Shown piece after piece: positions 17,723-26,637 of a DNA stretch of 64,000 nt. The notes below the pieces were generated by a model that worked only from the letters and a program-made list of their open reading frames with translations, was not told the DNA's origin and searched no databases. The position numbers were made by a program, and so were the translations under genes. Positions within the stretch are counted from its first letter, which is position 1, and each line of letters opens with the position of its first letter. The stretch comes from Rhizobium sp. BT04. Its GTDB lineage: Bacteria > Pseudomonadota > Alphaproteobacteria > Rhizobiales > Rhizobiaceae. The DNA is taken from the NCBI RefSeq assembly GCF_030053135.1, contig NZ_CP125652.1, positions 2,204,001 to 2,268,000 on the forward strand. Reading direction: 5' to 3'.

Positions 17723-18276
17723 TCACCATGCAGTACAGCTTCACCCTGCCCGCCGATTATGACATGTCGATCGTCGACCGCCGCATCCGCGACAAGGGTC
17801 CGTTGCTCGACGGCTTTCCCAATCTCGGTTTCAAAGCCTATCTCAGCGCCCGCAAGGGAGAGTTCGGCAGCCACGACAATCTCTATGCGCCCTTCTATCT
17901 CTGGCAGAGGCCGGAAGGAGCAAGCGACTTCCTCTGCGGCCCAGGTTTCGAGGCTCTCACCAGCGCCTTCGGCTTGCCACAGGTAAGGACCTGGATTGTC
18001 TGGCAGGCAGAAATCTCGCCTGATATCGCCTCAGCCAGGTTCGCCACACGCGATGTCCTGCAGACAGAGCCTTATGCGCCGCTCGCCGACATCCGTCGTG
18101 CCGAAAGCGCAGAGGCTGGCGCCGACGTCGCGACAGGCGACGCACTCGCCTCCGTCTCCGGCTTCGAACCGACGACCTGGACGCGGGTGCGCTTCAGACT
18201 GTGGGGAGAAATTCCCGAGATCGGCGGACACACGCAGGCCTATCGCGTCGGTCACCTATCCCTGCCTCAACCCTGA
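17719..18276 (+). CDS. DUF4865 family protein
   Basis: 185 residues from ATG 17719. It opens MITMQYSFTLPADYDMSIVDRRI and contains GPLLDGFPNLGFKAYL and NLYAPFYLWQRPEGASDFLCGPGF, features I recognise as DUF4865, a family without known function that often sits next to tautomerase genes. An aromatic-rich core suggests a small-molecule pocket. Last gene of the LysR-linked operon; it ends two bases from the convergent LysE stop. Confidence 0.75.
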   Translation: MITMQYSFTLPADYDMSIVDRRIRDKGPLLDGFPNLGFKAYLSARKGEFGSHDNLYAPFYLWQRPEGASDFLCGPGFEALTSAFGLPQVRTWIVWQAEISPDIASARFATRDVLQTEPYAPLADIRRAESAEAGADVATGDALASVSGFEPTTWTRVRFRLWGEIPEIGGHTQAYRVGHLSLPQP

Positions 18277-18278
18277 AC

Positions 18279-18914
18279 TCAGACGGTTGCCCGGCGATAG
18301 AAGGCGAGCGAGCCGGCAAGCGCCAGCAGCGCGCCGCCGCAGGCCCGCTCCAGCCACATGGCGCCTGAGGTTTTCAGGAAACGCACTGCCTGCGAACCGA
18401 AGAAGGCGTAGCCGAACATGATGAGGAAATCGAGCACGGCAAAAACCAGCGCCAGCAGCGCATATTGCGTTGCCTGCGGCAGGGTCGGGTCGATGAACTG
18501 CGGCAGGAAGGCCGAGAAGAACAAATAGCCCTTCGGGTTGGTCGCCGCGACCATGAAGCTCTTCAGTCCGATCGAGAACGGCGATGTCGCACTGGCAGGC
18601 GCCCCGGACTTCAGCGCCGCATCGATCGTGCCCTTCGAGCGCAGCAGCATGATGCCGAGAAAGGCGAGATAGGCGGCACCTGCCCATTTCAACACCGAGA
18701 ACCAGAATTCCGACGCGGCCAGCAGCGCGCCGAGCCCGATCGCGACGGCGCCGATCAGCAGGAAATCGGAAAGCACCGCGCCGATCATGCCGGCAATCGC
18801 CCGGCGCAGACCGTGTCGCGAACCGTTGGTCAGCGCCAGCAGCACCGTCGGCCCCGGCGTCGCGATGCCGACGAAGGAAACGGCTGCAAAAGCCAGAAGC
18901 GTGACGAGATCCAT
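18279..18914 (-). CDS. LysE/RhtB-family amino-acid exporter
   Basis: 211 residues, six predicted membrane segments. The N-terminal FVGIATPGPTVLLALTNGSRHGLRRAIAGMIGA is the LysE/RhtB signature (PGP..L......G...G...G). Members export homoserine, threonine, lysine or related metabolites from the cytoplasm. Substrate unspecified. The gene is convergent with the DUF4865 operon. A dispersed palindromic repeat lies in its 5' flank at 18935. Confidence 0.9.
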   Translation of the reverse strand: MDLVTLLAFAAVSFVGIATPGPTVLLALTNGSRHGLRRAIAGMIGAVLSDFLLIGAVAIGLGALLAASEFWFSVLKWAGAAYLAFLGIMLLRSKGTIDAALKSGAPASATSPFSIGLKSFMVAATNPKGYLFFSAFLPQFIDPTLPQATQYALLALVFAVLDFLIMFGYAFFGSQAVRFLKTSGAMWLERACGGALLALAGSLAFYRRATV

Positions 18915-18934
18915 GATGCCCCTCCCAGAACCAG

Positions 18935-18981
18935 TGCATGATGCCGAAAAGTGTCAGCGGTTTGCGGGCGACATTATGCTC
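18935..18981. repeat. Rhizobial-type intergenic palindromic repeat, copy A
   Basis: Starts TGCATGATGCCGAAAAGTG, continues through AGCGGTTTGCGGGCGACA and ends TTATGC, so the ends are near inverted repeats. It shares the TGCATG-CGCC-AAAAGTG-AGCGGTTTG-GGGC skeleton with 40954-41000 in this window. It lies 20 bases upstream of the LysE start codon. Confidence 0.7.
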
Positions 18982-19045
18982 AATTTTTTGATGGAAATCG
19001 AAACTTGCATGCGTCGCTAGCCTTTGCAATGCCGGCCCGCCAACG

Positions 19046-19080
19046 AAAAACCCGCCACCTCTTTTTGAGGCAGCGGGCTT
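19046..19080 (-). terminator. Rho-independent terminator of pyk
   Basis: Read on the minus strand, CCCGC-TG-CCTC pairs with GAGG-TG-GCGGG around an AAAAA loop, then TTTTT. It lies 20 bases downstream of the pyk stop. Confidence 0.8.
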
Positions 19081-19099
19081 TTGAAAGGATGCGATCGGA

Positions 19100-20539
19100 T
19101 CAGATGCCGCTCTGGCCGTCGGAGCCGATATAGGCGATGCGGATCATGTTGGTGGCGCCAGGCGTACCGAGCGGCACGCCGGCCGAGATGATGATACGGT
19201 CGCCCGGCTTGCCGAAGCCTTCGTCGGCAACGATGCGGCAGGCGCGGTTGACCATGTCGTCGAGATCGGTCGCGTCATGGGTGACGACGCAATGCAGACC
19301 CCAGACGATGGCAAGGCGGCGCGCCGTCTTGATGATCGGCGACAGTGCCAGGATCGGCACCTGCGGACGCTCGCGCGAGGCGCGAAGGCCTGTGGTGCCC
19401 GACGAGGTGTAACAGACGATCGCCGACAGCTTCAGCGTCTCGGCGATCTGGCGGGCAGCAAGCGAGATCGCATCGGCGCCGGTCGCTTCCGGCTGGGCGC
19501 GCTGGGCATAGATGATGCCGGGATAATGAGGCTCGCGCTCAATGGCAGTGGCAATCGACGCCATGGTCGAGACGGCTTCGACCGGATAGTCGCCCGAGGC
19601 CGATTCGGCGGAGAGCATGACGGCATCGGCACCTTCGAAGACGGCGGTCGCGACGTCGGAAACTTCGGCGCGTGTCGGCACGGGTGCTGAGATCATCGAT
19701 TCCAGCATCTGCGTGGCGACGACCACCGGTTTGCCCGAACGGCGGCAGGCGCGGATCAACTGCTTCTGGATGCCGGGAACCGATTCAAGCGGCATTTCGA
19801 CGCCGAGATCGCCGCGGGCGACCATCAAGGCGTCGGAAAGCTCGATGATTTCCTCAATGCGCTCAAGCGCTTGAGGCTTTTCGATCTTCGACATCAGGCC
19901 GACGCGGCCCCGGGCGATCTTGCGCACTTCGGCAAGGTCGTCGGGACGCTGGACGAAGGACAGCGCCACCCAGTCGACATCGTCGGTAGCGAGCACGGCG
20001 TCGAGATCGGCGCGGTCCTTATCCGTCAGTGCGCCGACGCCGAGCAACGTGTCGGGAAGGCTGACGCCCTTGCGGTCGGAGATGCGCGTACCCGAAATAA
20101 CGGTGGTGACGATGCTCTTGCCATCACATTTTTCTGCGCGGAGCGCGAGCTTGCCGTCGTCGATCAGCAGGCGGTGGCCGGGCTGCACCGATTCCAGAAT
20201 CTCGGGATGCGGCAGATAGACGCGGTTCTGGTCGCCGAGCGCTTCGTTGTTGTCGAGCGTGAAGGTCTGGCCGGGTTTCAGGTCGACTTTGCTGTCTGCG
20301 AATTTGCCGACACGCAGTTTCGGTCCCTGCAGGTCGGCCAGAATGCCGATCGGCCGGCCGGAGCGCGCTTCGACCGAGCGGATGCGCTCAATAAGCGTAC
20401 GCATCAGGTCGTGGCTCGCATGGCTCATATTGATGCGGAAGACATCCGCACCGGCCTGATGCAGCTTCTCGATCATCGATTCCTCGGAGGAGGCGGGCCC
20501 GAGGGTGGCGAGGATTTTAATTTTGCGATTACGCTTCAT
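19100..20539 (-). CDS. pyk: Pyruvate kinase
   Basis: 479 residues from ATG 20539; the TTG one codon upstream is less likely. KIKILATLGPASS and FRINMSHASHD are the N-terminal active-site strands, MSKIEKPQALERIEEI carries the catalytic Lys-Glu pair, and MVARGDLGVEMPLE the metal and phosphate site. It converts phosphoenolpyruvate and ADP to pyruvate and ATP. The start overlaps the stop of the DUF1036 gene (TGATG), so the two are translationally coupled. Confidence 0.97.
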   Translation of the reverse strand: MKRNRKIKILATLGPASSEESMIEKLHQAGADVFRINMSHASHDLMRTLIERIRSVEARSGRPIGILADLQGPKLRVGKFADSKVDLKPGQTFTLDNNEALGDQNRVYLPHPEILESVQPGHRLLIDDGKLALRAEKCDGKSIVTTVISGTRISDRKGVSLPDTLLGVGALTDKDRADLDAVLATDDVDWVALSFVQRPDDLAEVRKIARGRVGLMSKIEKPQALERIEEIIELSDALMVARGDLGVEMPLESVPGIQKQLIRACRRSGKPVVVATQMLESMISAPVPTRAEVSDVATAVFEGADAVMLSAESASGDYPVEAVSTMASIATAIEREPHYPGIIYAQRAQPEATGADAISLAARQIAETLKLSAIVCYTSSGTTGLRASRERPQVPILALSPIIKTARRLAIVWGLHCVVTHDATDLDDMVNRACRIVADEGFGKPGDRIIISAGVPLGTPGATNMIRIAYIGSDGQSGI

Positions 20540-21024
20540 CAATTCTGGCTTTCTTGCGTCCCTGGGGTGTCGGAGAGCTGAACCATCCAGCTACCCTGGC
20601 GGCCCGTATCATATTCCTTGAATCCCATCTTCTGATAACCGCGGGCATAACAATCCTGCACACCCGTGATCTTGAACTCGTTTTCCGCCACGCACATCTG
20701 CACGTCACCCGTCCATCGTCCTCCGCGGGCAGCGTCCTCTGCGTAGAGGTAATAATAACGCGACTGCAATTCTCCCTCGATCAACGTCGCGCAGGTCGTT
20801 GCCGGCACCTGCCACCAGCCCTCCGTCATCCAGCCATCCTTGGCCCGATAGCCGATCGCGACGCCGACGAGGTTTTGCGTTCCGTTGCAGACGCGAAAAT
20901 CGGCGCGTGCGGCATCTGCGATGAAAAACGGCATGATGGCTGCAAGAGCGAACAGAGCGAGACGGACCAGCGGTCCGGACCGCGTGAGGAAACTTGGCGC
21001 GGCTTGGATCAACACGGCTCCCAA
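20539..21024 (-). CDS. DUF1036 exported protein
   Basis: 161 residues. A hydrophobic N-terminal segment (VRLALFALAAIMPFFIADAARA) looks like a signal peptide cut near residue 42, followed by DFRVCNGTQNLVGVAIGYRA..GW.TEGWW.V....C..L..G.L.SRYYYLYAED, the DUF1036 signature with conserved Trp, Cys and Tyr. Function is unknown. Directly upstream of pyk with a one-base overlap, an arrangement that appears to be common in rhizobia (inference). Confidence 0.85.
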   Translation of the reverse strand: MGAVLIQAAPSFLTRSGPLVRLALFALAAIMPFFIADAARADFRVCNGTQNLVGVAIGYRAKDGWMTEGWWQVPATTCATLIEGELQSRYYYLYAEDAARGGRWTGDVQMCVAENEFKITGVQDCYARGYQKMGFKEYDTGRQGSWMVQLSDTPGTQESQN

Positions 21025-21224
21025 ATAGCTCCACGGTTATTCGTATCCGTGTCTTCTTGCGCCGCCGTCAAGCGAAAGTCAACGCAATGCTAATCGATTA
21101 TATTTCCTTTCACAAACCATCCGTCGAGGACCGGTCCAACCTCTGACCGCCTGCGGCGCTTGAACCTGCCGCGGACGCATGCGATCACTGCGCCCGACTG
21201 CACAATGACGAACGGCAATTCCTG

Positions 21225-22013
21225 ATGGACGACTTCCAATCCTTCGAAATCCTATCCGGCAAACATGACAAAGGCATGGTGATCCTCGCAGATCACGCGA
21301 TGAACCGTCTTCCCGCCCGATATGGACGGCTCGGACTGCCCGACGCGGCCTTTGCCCGCCACATTGCCTATGACATCGGCATCGAGGGGCTGACGCGCCA
21401 GCTTTCGGCGAGGCTCGGCGTGCCCGCGGTGCTCGGCGGCTTTTCCCGCCTGCTGATCGACCCGAACCGCGGCGAAGACGATCCGACGCTGATCATGAAA
21501 ATATCAGATGGCGCCGTCATATCGGGCAATCATCCGATCACGCCGCAGGAATGGGACGACCGCATCAAAACCTTCCACCGCCCCTATCACAATGCCGTCG
21601 CCGCAACGATCGATAGCGTGGCGAACGCCACCGGCCGGGCGCCGCTGGTGCTGTCGCTGCATTCCTTCACCCCGGCCTGGAAAGGTATTCCCCGCCCCTG
21701 GCACGCCGCCGTACTTTGGGATAGCGACCGTCGCGCCGTCGGCCCGTTGCTTGACATGCTGCGCGCCGATCCCGATCTCATCGTCGGCGACAACGAACCC
21801 TATGACGGCGCACTGAAGGGCGATACCATGTACCGCCACTGCATGATCACAGGCATTCCGCATGCGCTGCTCGAGGTGCGCCAAGACCTGATCGCCGACG
21901 AGACCGGCATATCCGCATGGGCCGAGCGCCTGGCGCCGATCTTTGCGGCGATGAATGCCGACCCCGCCTTGCACACATATGACGTGCACCTGTCGCGCAC
22001 CGGCCCCTATTGA
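21225..22013 (+). CDS. N-formylglutamate amidohydrolase family protein
   Basis: 262 residues. ILADHAMNRLPARYGRLGL and the following HIAYDIGIEGLTRQLSARLG are the first-domain motifs; DPNRGEDDPTLI and VLSLHSFTPAWKG supply metal ligands and the conserved HSF(T/S)P; ALLEVRQDLIAD closes the fold. The family hydrolyses N-formylglutamate, the end of one histidine degradation route, although many paralogues act on other N-acyl amino acids. It precedes DUF1244 and gapR on the same strand. A second paralogue is at 58635. Confidence 0.85.
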   Translation: MDDFQSFEILSGKHDKGMVILADHAMNRLPARYGRLGLPDAAFARHIAYDIGIEGLTRQLSARLGVPAVLGGFSRLLIDPNRGEDDPTLIMKISDGAVISGNHPITPQEWDDRIKTFHRPYHNAVAATIDSVANATGRAPLVLSLHSFTPAWKGIPRPWHAAVLWDSDRRAVGPLLDMLRADPDLIVGDNEPYDGALKGDTMYRHCMITGIPHALLEVRQDLIADETGISAWAERLAPIFAAMNADPALHTYDVHLSRTGPY

Positions 22014-22045
22014 ACGAAAGCCCCATTGAACGGAAGGAAAGCGAG

Positions 22046-22351
22046 ATGACCGCGCTCAGCAAGGAACAGCAGACCGAAGCCGAGGCCGCCGCCTTCCGCC
22101 GCCTCCTCGCCCATCTCAGGGAACGCAGCGACGTTCAGAACATCGATCTGATGAATCTCGCCGGCTTCTGCCGCAACTGCCTGTCGAACTGGTATCGTGA
22201 AGCCGCCGAGGCCGAAGGTGTCACGGTCAGCAGGGACGAATCGCGCGAGATGGTCTATGGCATGCCGTATGAAGACTGGAAGAATCTTCACCAGAACGAG
22301 GCCTCGCCTGTGCAAAAGGCTGCTTTTGACCTGAACAACCCACACAAATAG
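22046..22351 (+). CDS. DUF1244 family protein
   Basis: 101 residues from ATG 22046, with GGAAGG upstream; the frame is open to a TTG at 22010. IDLMNLAGFCRNCLSNWYREAAE and MVYGMPYEDWK are diagnostic of DUF1244, a small all-helical protein with a conserved CxxC pair. Function unknown. It follows the N-formylglutamate hydrolase by 32 bases and precedes gapR. Confidence 0.9.
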   Translation: MTALSKEQQTEAEAAAFRRLLAHLRERSDVQNIDLMNLAGFCRNCLSNWYREAAEAEGVTVSRDESREMVYGMPYEDWKNLHQNEASPVQKAAFDLNNPHK

Positions 22352-22377
22352 CCCGGCTGGCCGACAACAGGCTTGAC

Positions 22378-22403
22378 CGTGACGCCGCTTCGCGGCAGTC
22401 ACG
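22378..22403. other. Hairpin between DUF1244 and gapR
   Basis: CGTGAC-GCCGC pairs with GCGGC-A-GTCACG around a TTC loop, an 11-bp stem with one bulge and no T-tract. It may stabilise or separate the two transcripts. Confidence 0.4.
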
Positions 22404-22442
22404 TGCATCCCAAATTGATCACCGAAAAATCAGGAGAACACG

Positions 22443-22706
22443 ATGTCTGATGCTCATGGCGTCGCCCGCGACCAGCTTCGCGCTTTCATCGAGCGCATTG
22501 AACGGCTGGAAGAAGAAAAGAAGACCATCGCCGACGACATTAAGGACGTCTATGGCGAAGCCAAGGGAATGGGCTTCGACACCAAGATCCTGAAGAAGGT
22601 CGTGGCGCTGCGCAAGAAGGACGAGCAGGAGCGCATGGAAGAGGAAGCCATCCTCGACACCTACCTGCACGCGCTCGGCATGATCGAGTCGCCGCCGGAA
22701 GGCTGA
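22443..22706 (+). CDS. gapR: GapR-family nucleoid-associated protein (DUF2312)
   Basis: 87 residues. [51 protein letters not shown] is the strongly conserved DUF2312/GapR sequence: a long helix then a basic segment. In Caulobacter GapR binds AT-rich and overtwisted DNA ahead of replication and transcription forks as a tetramer. A CAGGAGA ribosome binding site precedes ATG 22443. A terminator follows at 22731. Confidence 0.93.
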   Translation: MSDAHGVARDQLRAFIERIERLEEEKKTIADDIKDVYGEAKGMGFDTKILKKVVALRKKDEQERMEEEAILDTYLHALGMIESPPEG

Positions 22707-22730
22707 TCGGCCGACATTGCCGATGTCGAC

Positions 22731-22762
22731 AAGCCGTCGGGCCTTCCGGCGGCTTTTCTTTT
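22731..22762 (+). terminator. Rho-independent terminator of gapR
   Basis: AAGCCGTCGG pairs with CCGGCGGCTT (one G-T wobble) around GCCTT, followed by TTCTTTT. Confidence 0.85.
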
Positions 22763-22793
22763 GCGCGCCATGGATTGCACAATATCTAAAAAG

Positions 22794-22823
22794 AAAAACC
22801 GCCGGATCGCTCCGGCGGTTTTT
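22794..22823 (-). terminator. Bidirectional terminator, mainly for DUF882 gene
   Basis: AAAAACCGCCGGA and TCCGGCGGTTTTT form a perfect 13-bp stem around TCGC. The A and T ends serve as U-tracts on either strand. It lies 21 bases downstream of the DUF882 stop. Confidence 0.85.
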
Positions 22824-22844
22824 GATATTCCATGATTGGCTGGC

Positions 22845-24707
22845 TCAGTTCGTGTTGAACTTGCGCACTTCCATGAAGTTCACTGCCGTGCCGCTGAAGC
22901 GGGCGGGATCGACCGAAGCGGTCTTGATGTTGAAGCCCTCGGCATAGACCGCGGTCGGCTGGGCGCGCATCGTCTGGCTGACGAAACGCGGCGCCTTGAC
23001 CTGCTTGGAGGCCATTTCGAGGCGGGCATTGGTCAGCGCCCACTGCGAAATCATCTTCTGCGTCAGCTTCGGCTCGGTACGGACCGTCGTGCGGCTGGCA
23101 TCGGCCGCGGCGGCTTCCTTCTGCGTCGGGCGGCCGCCCTTGGCAGGAAGGCCCTGGGCCACGGCGCTTTCGGCAGCCGGTTCGTCGAAGCCGTCGCCAA
23201 AGCTTGCCGATTTGGTCATCGGCGCTAGAGCTGCGAGCTCGAGCGGCGGCTTTGCGGCGGGCGCCTTTTGCGGCATCGCGGCGTTGATCGCCTGCTCTAC
23301 CGTCATCTCAGGCGCGTGCGAGGCGACCTGGTTTTCTACACCCTTGTTCTGCTGGCCCTTATTCTGCTGATCGAGCGCATCGGCAACCGCGGGAGACAGC
23401 GCGTCCTGATCGGCTTCGTCGGCCTCTGCTTCCGGATCCGCATCGGCCGCGGCAAGAAGGTTCTCGGCAACGGCGGGGCGTTCGATCGGCGTCGGAACCG
23501 GCAGTCCGTTCGCGCCCGTCAGCATGTTGGGATCGGCCGAAGCAAGTTCGGCGTCGCCGGGTGCGCGGCGCTGGCCAAGGAGCGAGGGAACCGGGATGCT
23601 GTAGGCGCTGAGATCGGCAAACTGCTGCGGCTGGGCCTGATCGGCCGGAAGCGCTGCGGCAAGAGCCTGCTGCGCGGCATTACCCGAAGACGGCGCCACC
23701 AGCGCACTTGCCACTTCGCTGCCGGCCGGCTGGTTGCTGAAGGCCGGGCGAACCTGCGGCACCGGCGCATTGAGATCGGCAACTTCGGTCTGCTGCGGCT
23801 CGGCAGGCGCGGGTTCGGCCTTCGGCGGCGTCGCCTTGGCGACGGCGACAGGCGCCGAATCGTCGTTCTCGTCTTCCTGCTGGTCCGCTCCGCCGCCGAA
23901 GAGTGCTTCGAACAGCGTCTTATGCTTCGGCGCCGATTCGGAAGCGCTGGCGATCTCGATCTGCGTGCCGCTGACGCGGCGCTTGTAGTCGGCCATCGCC
24001 TGCTGATAACCCGGCAGCGGTTTGCCGTCGGCCGGAATATGGATGGTGTTGCCGTTCGGGAAAAGCCGGACCAGCTCGTCGCGGCTCATGCGCGGCCAGG
24101 CGCGAACGCCGCCGACATCCATGTGCACGAAGGGCGAACCCGACTTCGGATAGAAGCCGACGCCGCCGACCTGCATCTTCATGCCGATACCGCGCAGGGT
24201 CGCCAGCTTGACGTCCGGAATGAAGAAGTCCATCGCCTTGCCGAGCATATGCTGGCTCTTTTCGGCGACGCCCGAGTTGCGCGAGCGGCCGCGCAGCATC
24301 TCGTTGGTACCCGGCGAACGGAAACCGCAGACGACGTTGATATAGTCCCTCGAACCGCTCTGGCGATAGACTTCCCAGATCAGGTCGAACAGGCGCGGGT
24401 CCATCTTCGTCGGCTGGTTCTTGCGCCAGTCACGCAGGAAGCGGTTCAGCTGCTCCAGACCCTTGGGGTCGAACTTGCCGTTGCGCTTGTAGGTGATGAC
24501 GGCTTTTTCGCCGGTATGGATGAAATAGAGCTTGAGGCTGCGGGTGTCGCCCGCTGCCTGCGAAGGTGTACTGACGAATACCGGTGAGGAAACCGCGAGC
24601 GCCAGAAGGGCGGCCGCTGCCGTCCTTACTGCCTTTCCGCAGATGTCGGCGCACAAAGCACGCCAGCTCAAGCGCGAAGGCTTGGAATTCCCATTCAGAT
24701 TCGGCAA
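22845..24707 (-). CDS. DUF882 / M15-like peptidoglycan peptidase with long low-complexity tail
   Basis: 620 residues, start taken as TTG 24707 with GGGGA five bases upstream; no better ATG exists ahead of the signal sequence (hydrophobic 29-47, cut near SQAA 49-52). Residues 55-230 form the DUF882 (YcbK-like) domain with the M15 zinc set His153...Asp160 (HMLGKAMDF) and His195 (FVHMDVG). Such enzymes cut peptide cross-links of murein. The remaining 390 residues are Ala/Pro/Gln/Glu rich, low in order, then a more regular C-terminus from about 545. Standard DUF882 proteins are about 180-200 residues, so the tail is the unusual part. Confidence 0.82.
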   Translation of the reverse strand: MPNLNGNSKPSRLSWRALCADICGKAVRTAAAALLALAVSSPVFVSTPSQAAGDTRSLKLYFIHTGEKAVITYKRNGKFDPKGLEQLNRFLRDWRKNQPTKMDPRLFDLIWEVYRQSGSRDYINVVCGFRSPGTNEMLRGRSRNSGVAEKSQHMLGKAMDFFIPDVKLATLRGIGMKMQVGGVGFYPKSGSPFVHMDVGGVRAWPRMSRDELVRLFPNGNTIHIPADGKPLPGYQQAMADYKRRVSGTQIEIASASESAPKHKTLFEALFGGGADQQEDENDDSAPVAVAKATPPKAEPAPAEPQQTEVADLNAPVPQVRPAFSNQPAGSEVASALVAPSSGNAAQQALAAALPADQAQPQQFADLSAYSIPVPSLLGQRRAPGDAELASADPNMLTGANGLPVPTPIERPAVAENLLAAADADPEAEADEADQDALSPAVADALDQQNKGQQNKGVENQVASHAPEMTVEQAINAAMPQKAPAAKPPLELAALAPMTKSASFGDGFDEPAAESAVAQGLPAKGGRPTQKEAAAADASRTTVRTEPKLTQKMISQWALTNARLEMASKQVKAPRFVSQTMRAQPTAVYAEGFNIKTASVDPARFSGTAVNFMEVRKFNTN

Positions 24708-24885
24708 CTCGATCCCCGTCAGACAGACAATGTCCCGTACTGTCTCAGATGACTGTCAAATGCGGTCACACGATGGCAAAAATGCCACACATGATCAACC
24801 TTTTCTTTACATAGTGAACGAGCCACTAACAAGTGGTTTATGATCAGTAACAAATCGTGGTTGCCTTAGTCTTAACAAAAAGCGC

Positions 24886-26430
24886 TTAAGCCGCATCTTT
24901 CTGGGGATTGTCGGGGTCGATACCGTAGTCCTTGAGCTTGCGATAAAGTGTGGACCGACCGATGCCAAGCTTGCGGGCTACTTGACTCATCTGTCCGCGA
25001 TAGAATTTGAGCGCGAATCGGATGAGTTCCTCCTCGACATCGGCAAGCTTGCGCACGTCGCCGGCAGGATTGACGCTAGCGATCGCGTTTTCGGAGGCTT
25101 CCGACAGGCGGTGGTGTACTTCTCCTGCGATCGATGCCCTGAAGTCCTCACCATAATTGTCGTCGGGATCGAGGCCGGTATTGTCGGCAACCAGCGCCAG
25201 GTGATCCACGACTTCGTATTCCGGAAGCTGGGCGGCGATCTGCGGGAAGTCCCCCTCGGTCAGCTCCGCCCCCTCGGCCAGAACGACCGCACGGAAGATC
25301 GCGTTTTCGAGCTGGCGGATATTGCCCGGCCAGTCATAGGCGGTCAGCAACGCCAGCGCGCCTGCGTTCACCGTCATGCGCCGACCGTTCTTCTGCTCGC
25401 TGGAGAAGCGGTCTGCAAAGACGCGCACCAGATGCGGAATGTCCTCCTTGCGCTTGCGAAGTGCTGGAATGGTGATCGGGAAGACGTTGAGGCGATAGTA
25501 GAGATCCTCGCGGAAATGGCCGTTCTTGACCTCCTCGATCAGATCCTTGTTGGTCGCCGAGATCAGCCGGACATTGACCTTGTGTGCGGTGCGCGCACCG
25601 ACGGTCTCGATCTCGCCTTGCTGCACGGCGCGCAACAGCTTCACCTGCACCTCGAGCGGCAGGTCGCCGATCTCGTCGAGGAAGATTGTGCCGCCGTCGG
25701 CTTCCATGAATTTGCCGATATGGCGCTCGGTCGCGCCGGTAAACGCGCCCTTCTCGTGACCGAAGAGGATGCTCTCGACAAGATTATGCGGGATCGCCCC
25801 GCAATTGACGGTGACGAACGGCTTGTTCGAGCGGTCGCCGCCGGACTGGATGGCACGCGCCACCAGCTCCTTGCCGACGCCGGATTCGCCTTCGAGCACG
25901 ACGGGAATGTTGGACTGGGCCGCCCGCTGCGCCAGATCGATGACGCGGATCATCGCCGGGCTTGCCGAGACGATGTCGTCGAAACCGACCGCGCCTGAGC
26001 GAGATCGGCGTCCGGCCCGCGCCTTGACCTCGCGCTGGTCGAGCTTCATCGCGTTCGAGATCGAGGTGGCGATGCGTTCGGGCGAGACCGGCTTGACGAC
26101 GAAATCGAAGGCGCCGGCGCGCATCGCCTGCACCACCGTTTCAATGCCGCCCTGCCCCGTCTGGACGATGACCGGGATCTGCGTGCCGAATTCGTGCAGC
26201 GCGTCGAGAAATTCGAGGCCAGTCATCTCCGGCATCATCAGGTCGAGCACGATGACGTTGAAAAGGCCGCTGTCGCGTTTGACCATTTCCAGGCCGATGC
26301 GGCCGTTTTCCGCCTGGTGCACGACATGGCCGTGGCGCTCGATTGCGTTCTTGAGCAGACGGCGCTGCACCGGGTCGTCCTCGACCACGAGGATTTGCCC
26401 TGCTCCCTTGAGCTCATTGTAACCGGTCAT
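24886..26430 (-). CDS. NtrC-class sigma54-dependent response regulator
   Basis: 514 residues. Receiver domain 12-125 with phospho-acceptor Asp63 (VIVLDLMMPEMTG). AAA+ domain about 148-385: Walker A GESGVGKE 181-188, sigma54-contact loop GAFTGA 228-233, Walker B GGTIFLDEIG 246-255. A Fis-type HTH ends the protein (GQMSQVARKLGIGRSTLYRKLKDYGI). It should activate sigma54 promoters on phosphorylation. No sensor kinase is adjacent, so it is an orphan here. Target genes unknown; it is not NtrC, NtrX or DctD by context. Confidence 0.93.
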   Translation of the reverse strand: MTGYNELKGAGQILVVEDDPVQRRLLKNAIERHGHVVHQAENGRIGLEMVKRDSGLFNVIVLDLMMPEMTGLEFLDALHEFGTQIPVIVQTGQGGIETVVQAMRAGAFDFVVKPVSPERIATSISNAMKLDQREVKARAGRRSRSGAVGFDDIVSASPAMIRVIDLAQRAAQSNIPVVLEGESGVGKELVARAIQSGGDRSNKPFVTVNCGAIPHNLVESILFGHEKGAFTGATERHIGKFMEADGGTIFLDEIGDLPLEVQVKLLRAVQQGEIETVGARTAHKVNVRLISATNKDLIEEVKNGHFREDLYYRLNVFPITIPALRKRKEDIPHLVRVFADRFSSEQKNGRRMTVNAGALALLTAYDWPGNIRQLENAIFRAVVLAEGAELTEGDFPQIAAQLPEYEVVDHLALVADNTGLDPDDNYGEDFRASIAGEVHHRLSEASENAIASVNPAGDVRKLADVEEELIRFALKFYRGQMSQVARKLGIGRSTLYRKLKDYGIDPDNPQKDAA

Positions 26431-26637
26431 TGTCGCTCCACTTCATGCGAAACCATGAAGCGCACTCTGACAGAAAGGCTTGAACATCCAGTTTTGAGAA
26501 ATAATTGCATTTTAACGATTGCAACGGGTCGTTTTCGTGCCGAAGCGACGCCTTTCATGCGCTGAATGGCCCTTGATACGGGACCTTCTCACGCTTATTC
26601 AAGCAGACTGTTATGAAAGTGGAGAGGAATTGCGCCC

